NCBI RefSeq assembly: GCF_029637605.1 | Contig: NZ_CP121261.1 | Span: forward strand, 4,588,001-4,652,000 | Length of the DNA stretch: 64,000 nucleotides | Source of the DNA: Achromobacter spanius | Lineage (GTDB): Bacteria; Pseudomonadota; Gammaproteobacteria; Burkholderiales; Burkholderiaceae_B | Direction of reading: 5' to 3' | Shown: one piece after another, positions 57,223 through 64,000 of the stretch | How the letters are laid out: each line of letters opens with the position of its first letter | Numbering within the stretch: position 1 is the stretch's first letter | Notes under the pieces: generated by a model | What the model was told of the DNA's origin: nothing | Databases searched by the model: none | Seen by the model: the letters and a program-made list of their open reading frames with translations, nothing else | Program-made: the position numbers and the translations under genes

Positions 57223-58023
57223 TTACTTGGTTGCAGGGGCAGGCGCCGGTGCGGCCTTGTCGGCGGCAGGGGCATCGTCTTCGTCGTCTTCGTAGTTGGG
57301 CAACGCGCTTTCGTCGTCTGCGCGGTGGCCCATCACCATGGCGTTGCGGCGTTGCAGATAGGCGTCGCGGATGAAGCTGTACGGGTCCAGGGCCACGCGG
57401 TCGACCGTGTCGGTGGCGTCCAGCAGGCTGGCGCGCGTGTCGACCAGGCGCAGGCCCCACAGCGAGTTGCGCAGGCGTACGTTGTCGATGGAATCGATGC
57501 CCATGTACCCGTAGGTGGTGCCGGCGAAATCGCCAGCCAGGCCGACGCCGTCGCGCACGGTGGACGAACCGAAGATGGGCAGCACCAGGTACGGGCCCTG
57601 GCCAAAGCCCCACACGCCCAGCGTGGTGCCGAAGTCGTTCGGGATCTTGCGGGCGCCATTGGCCGAGGCCACGTCAAAGCAGCCGCCCACACCCATGGTG
57701 GTGTTGAACAGGAAGCGGCCCAGCGTGTTCACGAAGTCGTGTCCGCGGCCTTGCAGGAAGCTGTTCGTGCCCGACCAGAGGTCGGTCATGTTGCTGAAGA
57801 TGTTGTGCACGCAACTGCGCACGGGCTGTGGCGTGACGTAGGTATAGGCCTGGGCGACCGGCTTGAATACCGCGCGGTCGACCGTGTCATTGAACTTGTA
57901 AACGCCCCGGTTGAAGCCTTCCCACGGATCGCGCGGGTCGGGGTTCTGCGGCGCGGCGCAGCCGGCCATCAGGGCACCCGCCGCCGCGATGACGGCAATT
58001 CGGGAAAGTGCGTTCTTGTTCAT
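57223..58023 (-). CDS. mlaA: Outer-membrane lipoprotein MlaA (VacJ)
   Basis: A 266-residue lipoprotein that extracts mislocalised phospholipids from the outer leaflet of the outer membrane. The signal ends in lipobox LMAGC (Cys22). The VacJ core is DPWEGFNRGVYKFNDTVDRAVFKPVAQAY, GRFLFNTTMGVGGCFDVA, DFGTTLGVWGFGQGPYLVLPIFGSSTVRDGVG. A C-terminal Asp/Glu then Ala/Pro tail (YEDDEDDAPAADKAAPAPAP) extends past the usual end. Unlike E. coli, the gene is inside the mla operon, between mlaD and mlaC. Confidence 0.94.
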   Translation of the reverse strand: MNKNALSRIAVIAAAGALMAGCAAPQNPDPRDPWEGFNRGVYKFNDTVDRAVFKPVAQAYTYVTPQPVRSCVHNIFSNMTDLWSGTNSFLQGRGHDFVNTLGRFLFNTTMGVGGCFDVASANGARKIPNDFGTTLGVWGFGQGPYLVLPIFGSSTVRDGVGLAGDFAGTTYGYMGIDSIDNVRLRNSLWGLRLVDTRASLLDATDTVDRVALDPYSFIRDAYLQRRNAMVMGHRADDESALPNYEDDEDDAPAADKAAPAPAPATK

Positions 58024-58128
58024 GATCAGGAGATCCCTATCAACGATTCTTATGTTACGGCGGTGTCGAGGCGCGGCGCTGTTACAGCGCTTTTCGCATC
58101 GTCTTTAATTTGGCGCTTTCGCGGCGGG

Positions 58129-58602
58129 CTAAGGCGATGTGGTGCCTTCTTTTTCGGCGGACCCGTACAGGAACTTGCTGATCAGCTGCTCCAGCACGAC
58201 CGCGCTCTGTGTATAGCGGATTTTTCCGCCGTCGGTAAAGTTCTCTTCCTCGCTGCCCGCCGTCAGGCCCAGGTACTGCTCGCCCAGCAGGCCGGACGTG
58301 AGGATCGACGCCGAGGAGTCTTTCGGAAACTGATAGGCCTTTTCCAGATTCACCGACACGACCGCCTGGAAGGTCTTGTCGTCGAAGGTGATGCTGGACA
58401 CGCGGCCCACCACGACGCCGGCGCTTTTCACGGCCGCGCGCGGCTTTAGGCCGCCTACGTTATCGAAATTGGCGGAAAGCGTATAGGTGGGGGCGAAGGA
58501 AAAGGTGCTGAGATTGCCGGCCCGCAGCGCCAGGAACACCAGCGCGACCGCGCCCAGCAATACAAACAGGCCTACCCAGAAGTCGGTTTTTTCGCGTGAC
58601 AT
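58129..58602 (-). CDS. mlaD: MCE-domain protein MlaD
   Basis: A 157-residue inner-membrane-anchored protein forming the hexameric periplasmic ring of the MlaFED complex. An N-terminal helix (DFWVGLFVLLGAVALVFLALRAG) is followed by one MCE domain (YTLSANFDNVGGLKPRAAVKSAGVVVGRVSSITFDDKTFQAVVSVNL) and the conserved SSASILTSGLLGEQYLGLTAGSEE. An ATG at 58602 is preferred over a TTG two codons earlier. It starts 12 bases after mlaE. Confidence 0.94.
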   Translation of the reverse strand: MSREKTDFWVGLFVLLGAVALVFLALRAGNLSTFSFAPTYTLSANFDNVGGLKPRAAVKSAGVVVGRVSSITFDDKTFQAVVSVNLEKAYQFPKDSSASILTSGLLGEQYLGLTAGSEEENFTDGGKIRYTQSAVVLEQLISKFLYGSAEKEGTTSP

Positions 58603-58614
58603 GATCAATCCGTT

Positions 58615-59403
58615 TCAATTTCCAAACATCAAGGCGGTGAGCAGGAAGTCCAGCCCAAGTACCGCCAGGGAACCCACGACCACGGTGCGCGTGGTGGCGC
58701 GCGCCACGCCTTCCGGCGTGGGCTTGGCCTGCCAGCCCTCATAGAGCGCGACCAGCGTGACAGTGATGCCGAACACCACGCTCTTGATGACGCCGTTGGC
58801 CACGTCGTTCCAGACGTCAACGCCGCTTTGCATCTGCGACCAGAAAGCGCCCGCATCGACGCCGATCATCACGACGCCGACAACCCAGCCGCCCAGGATG
58901 CCCACCATGGAAAACACCGCCGCCAAGATAGGCATGGCGATGATGCCACCCCACAGGCGCGGCACCAGCACCCGGCGGATGGGGTCGACGGCCATGACTT
59001 CCATGGCAGCCAGTTGTTCGCCCGCCTTCATCAGGCCGATCTCGGCGGTGAGTGACGTGCCCGCCCGGCCCGCGAACAGCAGCGCCGTGACCACAGGCCC
59101 CAGTTCGCGCACCAACGACAGCGCCACCAGCAGGCCCAGTGCTTCTTCGGAGCCGTAGCGGTTCAGCGTGTAATAGCCTTGCAGCCCCAGCACGAAGCCC
59201 ACGAACATGCCCGACACGGCGATGATCAGCAGCGAATAGTTGCCGATGAAATGGACTTGCTGCGACACCAGGCGCGGCCGCGAAAACACGATGCCGCTGC
59301 GCGCCAGCATGCCGCCAAAAAAACGGGTGAAAAAGCCGATGCCGGAGACCTGCTTGCGCACCCAGCCGCCCATCGCGCCGATCGCGTTGTTGGAACCGCT
59401 CAT
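58615..59403 (-). CDS. mlaE: Phospholipid ABC transporter permease MlaE
   Basis: A 262-residue inner-membrane permease of the MlaE family. Landmarks are [102 protein letters not shown], the most conserved block of the family. The start overlaps the mlaF stop (ATGA). Confidence 0.95.
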   Translation of the reverse strand: MSGSNNAIGAMGGWVRKQVSGIGFFTRFFGGMLARSGIVFSRPRLVSQQVHFIGNYSLLIIAVSGMFVGFVLGLQGYYTLNRYGSEEALGLLVALSLVRELGPVVTALLFAGRAGTSLTAEIGLMKAGEQLAAMEVMAVDPIRRVLVPRLWGGIIAMPILAAVFSMVGILGGWVVGVVMIGVDAGAFWSQMQSGVDVWNDVANGVIKSVVFGITVTLVALYEGWQAKPTPEGVARATTRTVVVGSLAVLGLDFLLTALMFGN

Positions 59404-60236
59404 GCTTTGCGCCCTTTCTGTTCGGACAGCCACTTTTGGAAAGCGGGCGTTTCGGGGTACTGGAACGCGACCGGGCCGTCGGGTTCGCCTTTCAGGAATT
59501 GCTGGACGTAGGGGTCTTGCGACGCCGACAGCGTTTCAGGCGTGCCGGCCGCGGCCAGCTTGCCCTGGCCGACCAGGTACACGTGGTCAGCGATGGAAAA
59601 AGATTCTTGCACGTCGTGGGTGATCAGCACCGAGGCGCAGCCCAGGCGGTCAGCCAGGTGGCGGATCAGGCGGGCGGTGATGCCCAGCGATATCGGGTCC
59701 AGGCCGGCAAAGGGCTCGTCGTACAGGATGAGTTCGGGTTCCAGCACCACGGCGCGCGCCAAGGCCACGCGCCGCGCCATGCCGCCGGAGATTTCAGCCA
59801 CTTTCAGGTGCGCGGCGGCGCGCAGGCCCACGGCATCAAGCTTGTCCAGTACCCGCTCGGTAACGTCGGCTTCGGACAGGCGGGTGTGCTCGCGCAGCGG
59901 GAAAGCCACGTTTTCGAACACGTTCAGATCGGTGAACAGCGCGCCTTGCTGGAACAGCACGCCCATGCGCTTGCGCAAGGCCTGCAATTCGTCGGGGGTG
60001 GCGCGGCTGATGTCCTGGCCGAACGCATGCACCTGGCCTTGGCGGGCGATGAGCTGGCCGGTGGCCGCGCGCAACAGCGTGGTCTTGCCCGAGCCCGAGC
60101 CGCCCATGATGGCGACCACTTCGCCCGCGCGCACGTCCATGGAGATGTCGCGCAAGACGGTGAAATCACCATAGCCTAGCGCCACACCGTCCAGGCGCAG
60201 GGCGAATTCCGGGGTGCTGCTTGATTGAGCGGGCAT
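59400..60236 (-). CDS. mlaF: Phospholipid ABC transporter ATP-binding protein MlaF
   Basis: A 278-residue ATPase that drives lipid transport through MlaE/MlaD. It has Walker [11 protein letters not shown]-loop [25 protein letters not shown], signature [20 protein letters not shown], Walker [14 protein letters not shown] and the His switch [11 protein letters not shown], all characteristic of MlaF. It is the first gene of the mla operon; a sigma-70 promoter lies about 165 bases upstream. The ATG at 60236 gives the normal length; no good ribosome site was seen. Confidence 0.95.
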   Translation of the reverse strand: MPAQSSSTPEFALRLDGVALGYGDFTVLRDISMDVRAGEVVAIMGGSGSGKTTLLRAATGQLIARQGQVHAFGQDISRATPDELQALRKRMGVLFQQGALFTDLNVFENVAFPLREHTRLSEADVTERVLDKLDAVGLRAAAHLKVAEISGGMARRVALARAVVLEPELILYDEPFAGLDPISLGITARLIRHLADRLGCASVLITHDVQESFSIADHVYLVGQGKLAAAGTPETLSASQDPYVQQFLKGEPDGPVAFQYPETPAFQKWLSEQKGRKA

Positions 60237-60579
60237 GGGCAACGAAAGGGTGTTTCGGTGGCGGAGCTTGCCCTGTCGGCTTGTCGATACGCAGGGCGGA
60301 TAGCCGAGGCTGCGGGGGCGAGACAAGCGGTGGCGGGAAGCGCCCGGTTACTCAGGTGCGGGGGCCAAGACAGGCGATGGCTCCCAGCGGCGAGGCGCCA
60401 TTGTAGCTCGACGCTTTGCAATCACAACGCAAGGGTGCGCCCATGGAACAGTGTTTTCGGTGTGAGGGACAATCCGGCCCGCGCGTCGCACAGTCGCCTG
60501 TGGCCAGGGCGGTGGGCCGGGGGCCGGTGCTCTGGCCGGCGTGGGAGTCGCGTCGCGGTTGGCGGGACTCAGTGTCGGG
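60237..60579. other. Intergenic region upstream of mlaF
   Basis: This 343-base stretch between mlaF and the nitronate monooxygenase-like gene has no convincing gene. It contains the mla promoter at 60400-60427. Small open frames on the plus strand lack ribosome sites and family character. Confidence 0.5.
60400..60427 (-). promoter_or_regulatory. Sigma-70 promoter for the mla operon
   Basis: TTGTGA (60427-60422) and TACAAT (60405-60400) on the minus strand, 16 bases apart. Transcription would start near 60393, giving a leader of about 157 bases. Confidence 0.55.
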
Positions 60580-61641
60580 TCAGCGGTGCGCTTGCGCGGC
60601 GACCAGTTCCCGCGTCAGGCGGCGTACCAGGTCAGCCGTGGACTCGCGCCGGGCCAGCGGCGCGGCCTGCCCCGCCCATAGGGACAGAACATTGATATTG
60701 CCCGCCTTGCCGCCTTCGGTGCGCATCGGGCGGGTCAGGGCGTTTTGCAGGGGGTACGGCAGGATGTCCGCCGCGATGGCGTCCGCGTCCTGCATGAAGG
60801 CGTTGGCGATGCCACGTGCGGGGCGGCCGGAAAACGCCCGGGTCACGCGTGATTGTTCCGAGCGCGATGCCGGCAGCACGGCCTTGTAGGCGTCGCTGAT
60901 GCCGGATTCATCGGTCGTCAGAAAGGCCGTCCCCATTTGTGCGGCCTGCGCACCCAGCGCCAGCGAGGCCGCGATGCCACGGCCATCCATGATGCCGCCG
61001 GACGCAATCACCGGCAGCGACACCGCGTCCGCCATCTGGGGCACCAGCGCCATGGTGCCGATCAGCGACAGCTCGAAACCGTCCAGGAACGTGCCGCGAT
61101 GCCCGCCCGCTTCCGCGCCTTGCGCCACCACGGCGTCCACCCCGTCCTGCTCCAGCATCACCGCTTCGCGCACCGTGGTGGCGGTGCCCACCGTCAGGAT
61201 GCCCAGCTCGCGGCAGCGCGCCAGGACATCGGGGGCGATGCGACCAAACGTGAAGCTGAAGACCGCGGGGCGCAGGCGCAGGATGGCGTCGATCTGGCCG
61301 GGAAGCGGATCCGTCTGCGCGCCTGGCATGGCCGGCGCGGGCAGGCCCAGTTGCGCGTGGTAGCGGGCCATCAGCGCCAGCATGCGATCGGCATCGCCCT
61401 GCATGGGCTGCTCCGTCACGGTGGCGAACAGGTTGATCGCGAACGGCCGGTCCGTCCGGGCGCGAATGCCGTCCACGGCGGCTTCAATCTGCGCGGGGCT
61501 CATGTAAGCCGCCCCAAGCGATCCCAGGACCCCCGCCTTGGATGCCTCCGACACCAATTCCACTGTCGTGGCGCCGCCAGCCATGGGCGCCTGGATGATG
61601 GGGTGGTCCAGCTTCAGCAGGTCAAGCAGACGGGGGGACAT
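60580..61641 (-). CDS. Nitronate monooxygenase-like flavin oxidoreductase
   Basis: A 353-residue FMN-dependent TIM-barrel protein of the NMO/FabK/YrpB superfamily. It begins RLLDLLKLDHPIIQAPMAGGATTVELVSEASKAGVLGSLGAAYMSP, contains DAVVAQGAEAGGHRGTF, the catalytic-His motif of nitronate monooxygenases, and VPQMADAVSLPVIASGGIMDGRGIAASLALGAQAAQMGTAFL for FMN phosphate binding. It may detoxify nitronates or reduce another small molecule. AAGGAG lies eight bases before the ATG at 61641. It follows a Bug binding-protein gene by 17 bases on the same strand, suggesting co-transcription. Confidence 0.85.
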   Translation of the reverse strand: MSPRLLDLLKLDHPIIQAPMAGGATTVELVSEASKAGVLGSLGAAYMSPAQIEAAVDGIRARTDRPFAINLFATVTEQPMQGDADRMLALMARYHAQLGLPAPAMPGAQTDPLPGQIDAILRLRPAVFSFTFGRIAPDVLARCRELGILTVGTATTVREAVMLEQDGVDAVVAQGAEAGGHRGTFLDGFELSLIGTMALVPQMADAVSLPVIASGGIMDGRGIAASLALGAQAAQMGTAFLTTDESGISDAYKAVLPASRSEQSRVTRAFSGRPARGIANAFMQDADAIAADILPYPLQNALTRPMRTEGGKAGNINVLSLWAGQAAPLARRESTADLVRRLTRELVAAQAHR

Positions 61642-61658
61642 GGGATGACTCCTTTCGG

Positions 61659-62636
61659 TTATTGAAGCTGGATGTTTCCAGCCTTGATGACGTGAGCCCA
61701 CTTCTCGGTTTCGCTCTTGATGAAAGTGGCGAATTCCTCGGGTGTGCCGCCGCCGGCCTGGCTGCCGGTATCGGCAATGGCCTTTTGCACGTCCGGCTCT
61801 TTCAGGATGCGATTGAACTCGGCGTTCAGCTTGGCGATGATCGGCGCGGGCGTGCCGGCCGGGGCGACGATGCCCTGCCAGTTATAGGATTCGAAGCCGG
61901 TCAGGCCCGATTCGGCCATCGTTGGCACATTGGGCAACACGGCCAGGCGCTTGGCGGACGTGACGGCAATGGGGTGGATCTTGGAACCCTGGATGGCCGG
62001 CAGCGCGGAATAGCCCATTTCGAACATCATCGAGATATGGCCGCCCATCAAGTCAGTGGCGGCAAGGCTGCCGCCCTTGTACGGCACGTGCACGATGTCG
62101 ATCTTGGCTTGTTCACGGAACATTTCGCCTGACAGGTGATGCGCGCCGCCCACGCCGGACGAGCCGAACGACAGCTTGCCGGGTTGCTTCTTGGCCAGCG
62201 CGATCAGGTCGTCCAGCGTCTTGACCGGCAGTTCGTTGTTCACGCTCAGTACCAGCGGGCTGGTCTCGATCAGGATGATCGGCGCCAGGTCCTTTTGCGG
62301 GTTGTAGGGCATGTCCTTCATCAGCGTCGGGTTGACCGCCATCGGCGCCAGGTTGCCCGTGCCGATGGTGTAGCCGTCCGGCGCGGCCTTGGCGATCAGG
62401 CTGGTGCCGACCACGCCACCCGCGCCCGCCTTGTTTTCAACCACGATGGGCTGCCCCAGCGATTCGCCCAGCTTGCGTGCCAGGAGCCGCACGCGCGTGT
62501 CGGCAAATCCGCCCGGCGCGTAGGGCACGATCATGGTGATGGGCTTGGTGGGCCAGTCGGTGGCTTGGGCGTGGGCGGCGCCGCTGAAGGCGGTAACAGC
62601 CGCCAGGGTGGCAATCAGGGGACGCAGTGCTTTCAT
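61659..62636 (-). CDS. Bug family (TctC) tripartite-transporter solute-binding protein
   Basis: A 325-residue periplasmic binding protein of the Bug/TctC family. Signal peptide MKALRPLIATLAAVTAFSGAAHAQA precedes TDWPTKPITMIVPYAPGGFADTRVRLLARKLGESLGQPIVVENKAGAGGVVGTSLIAKAAPDGYTIG, the defining block. GSSGVGGAHHLSGEMF and VPTMAESGLTGFESYNWQGIVAPAGTP follow. No TctA/TctB membrane genes are adjacent, as is common for Bug paralogues in Bordetella relatives. Ligand unknown. GAGGAG precedes the ATG. Confidence 0.94.
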   Translation of the reverse strand: MKALRPLIATLAAVTAFSGAAHAQATDWPTKPITMIVPYAPGGFADTRVRLLARKLGESLGQPIVVENKAGAGGVVGTSLIAKAAPDGYTIGTGNLAPMAVNPTLMKDMPYNPQKDLAPIILIETSPLVLSVNNELPVKTLDDLIALAKKQPGKLSFGSSGVGGAHHLSGEMFREQAKIDIVHVPYKGGSLAATDLMGGHISMMFEMGYSALPAIQGSKIHPIAVTSAKRLAVLPNVPTMAESGLTGFESYNWQGIVAPAGTPAPIIAKLNAEFNRILKEPDVQKAIADTGSQAGGGTPEEFATFIKSETEKWAHVIKAGNIQLQ

Positions 62637-62659
62637 GCTGGGTGACTCCTCGTTCTCTT

Positions 62660-63955
62660 CTAATGGATGCAGCCCTTGGGGCCGATCGCATTATGCCCAG
62701 CGCCTTCGCCTTCTGTGGTGATTTTTCCCAAACGCCATGCCGACAGCGCCAGCAGCGCCGCGCCGCCGCCCAGCACCTGGGGCAAGCCCGCGCCCCAGTG
62801 GCCGGCCCACGACGCCAATAGCGGCCCCAGGATCTGGCCAGCCGCAAAGGCGGCAGTCATGATGGCGGCGGCTCGCGGGGCGGCAGCGCCCGCCATGCGC
62901 CGAGCTGTCAGCATGCCGGCCTGGGTAATCACCATGAAGGTGCCGCCCACCAGCAGCGCGGCCACGATCACGGCGGCAATGTGGTGCCACAGCGCCACGG
63001 TCAGCATGCCGGCGGCCATCAGCGCCTGAGCGGCTTGCCAGACGCGCTTTTCGTCGCGTCCGCGCGCCAGGCGAGGAACCAGCAGACAAGACACCGCCGC
63101 GGCCAGGCCAAACAGCGGCCAGGCCCAGCCGAAGATGGCGGGGTTGGGGATAAGCTGCTTGGCCATCGCGGGCAGGAACGTCGCGGGGATGATGTAACCC
63201 ACGCCGAACACGCCGTAGTGCAGCGCCAGGCGGGGGGTGGCGCTGGGCAAGCGGGCGGGCGGTGTGGAGGTCTGTGGCTTTGGGGTGCTTGCAGTGTTTG
63301 GGGCGTTTGCGGCGTGCGCATGCGCTGCGCTTGGCGCGGTCTGCGCGGCCGGCGCCGCTGCTGCCGCCGGCCGGTTCAGGCCCGGCCAAGCCATGGCGGA
63401 CAACGCCAGCGTCAGCGCGCCCAGCATCAGCCAATTGCCGTCAGCTCCCACCTGCCCGGCCATCAGGACCAGGCAGGCCAGCCCCGTCAGCGCGATACCG
63501 GCGCCCACTCCGGCGTAGGTCAGCGCCGCCGTGGCGGCTTCGCGCGGGTCTCCCGTGGGCACGGCGCGGCTGGAGGCCACGCAGATGAAGGCGCTGGCGC
63601 TGGCGTAGCCGGCGGCCAGCCGCAGCGCACACCAAACCGCCACATCATGAGTAAGCGGCATGGCCAGGGTCAAAAGCGCGACGGCCAGCAGGCTGATGGC
63701 AAGCTGGGCGCGGGCGTGGCGCACTGGCCAGGCCACGGCGGCCAGCGCGCCCAACAGGTAGCCAGCGTAGTTGGCCGATGCAATCCAGCTTCCCTGGGCC
63801 AGCGACAGCCCGCCTTCCTGGGCCATCAGCGGCCACACCGGCGTGAAGGCAAAGCGGCCGATGCCCATGGCGGAGGCCAGCGCCAGCGCGGCTGGCCACG
63901 CCAGGCTGAGCGCGCTGCGGGAATCGGAAACGGAAGGGTAAGCAGGCGTTGACAT
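62660..63955 (-). CDS. YbfB/YjiJ family MFS transporter
   Basis: A 431-residue major facilitator with two six-helix halves. The N-terminal half has the family pattern AALALASAMGIGRFAFTPVWPLMAQEGGLSLAQGSWIASANYAGYLLGALAA. A cytoplasmic linker of about 45 residues (roughly 200-245) is unusually rich in Ala, Pro, Thr and His and separates the halves; the second half begins LALHYGVFGVGYIIPATFLPAMA. Substrate is unknown. It lies 23 bases before the Bug gene on the same strand and may be part of the same unit. Confidence 0.88.
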   Translation of the reverse strand: MSTPAYPSVSDSRSALSLAWPAALALASAMGIGRFAFTPVWPLMAQEGGLSLAQGSWIASANYAGYLLGALAAVAWPVRHARAQLAISLLAVALLTLAMPLTHDVAVWCALRLAAGYASASAFICVASSRAVPTGDPREAATAALTYAGVGAGIALTGLACLVLMAGQVGADGNWLMLGALTLALSAMAWPGLNRPAAAAAPAAQTAPSAAHAHAANAPNTASTPKPQTSTPPARLPSATPRLALHYGVFGVGYIIPATFLPAMAKQLIPNPAIFGWAWPLFGLAAAVSCLLVPRLARGRDEKRVWQAAQALMAAGMLTVALWHHIAAVIVAALLVGGTFMVITQAGMLTARRMAGAAAPRAAAIMTAAFAAGQILGPLLASWAGHWGAGLPQVLGGGAALLALSAWRLGKITTEGEGAGHNAIGPKGCIH

Positions 63956-64000
63956 GTGCCCACTCTACGGCTGTACTTATATCTTGAATAGTGAATTATT

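Noticed and set aside
60416..60889. 157-codon plus-strand frame in the mlaF upstream region
   Set aside because: Cys/Arg-biased composition, overlaps the opposite flavoprotein gene and lacks a ribosome site.

Overview
The window is chromosomal DNA from a high-GC betaproteobacterium, most likely of the Bordetella/Achromobacter group (Alcaligenaceae, Burkholderiales). This is inferred from the uniformly GC-rich codon use, from Bug-family (TctC) solute-binding proteins, which are greatly expanded in that family, and from gene orders typical of Burkholderiales: mla / ABC-2 / ibaG / murA / his / HIT / tatABC and petABC / sspA / sspB. No rRNA operon, insertion sequence, prophage or CRISPR array was seen. 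Most of the window looks like core genome with accessory metabolic islands between core blocks.

Layout. 1-4.2 kb: the start of an exported protein running off the left edge, prfC (release factor 3, broken by a one-base frameshift), a LysE/RhtB exporter and an rhlE-type DEAD-box helicase, all on the minus strand. 4.4-7.6 kb: two tandem DUF945 (YdgA-like) genes on the plus strand. 7.7-14.4 kb: a minus-strand dipeptide/oligopeptide ABC operon (binding protein, two permeases, a fused double ATPase) ending in a cytoplasmic amidohydrolase. 14.7-17.5 kb: an overlapping DUF2868 membrane protein / DUF3482 GTPase pair. 17.7-22.5 kb: an AraC regulator divergent from an EamA transporter, then a LysR / RidA / class V aminotransferase group. 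22.7-24.8 kb: tRNA-Asn(GTT), a decayed fragment of a Bug protein, a GntP permease and tRNA-Thr(TGT).

24.8-36.6 kb is a complete-looking inositol island. An RpiR-type regulator and two Gfo/Idh/MocA dehydrogenases (one iolG-like) diverge from an ABC importer (binding protein, permease, ATPase) followed by an iolC-iolJ fusion, iolD, iolE and iolB. The genes cover uptake, oxidation, dehydration, ring hydrolysis, isomerisation, phosphorylation and aldol cleavage; only the final semialdehyde dehydrogenase (iolA/mmsA) is absent. Two related dyads between regulator and transporter are candidate operators.

36.7-41.5 kb: sspB, sspA and the cytochrome bc1 genes petC, petB, petA (minus) and mscL (plus). 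41.6-44.2 kb: a Nif3-like gene almost abutting a divergent DegS-like protease, then a small HTH regulator preceded by five 11-bp tandem repeats. 44.2-60.2 kb is an uninterrupted minus-strand series read as mlaF-mlaE-mlaD-mlaA-mlaC, an ABC-2 exporter, ibaG, murA, hisG-D-C-B-H-A-F-I-E, a HIT protein and tatA-tatB-tatC. It joins envelope lipid transport, peptidoglycan precursor synthesis, histidine synthesis and Tat export; mlaB is missing from its usual place. 60.6-64 kb: a nitronate monooxygenase-like flavoprotein, an intact Bug binding protein and a YbfB/YjiJ-type MFS transporter.

No wholly new system is obvious. The best candidates for a closer look are the DUF2868/DUF3482 GTPase pair, the 11-bp repeat array, the mlaB-less mla locus, the prfC frameshift and the proposed inositol operators.
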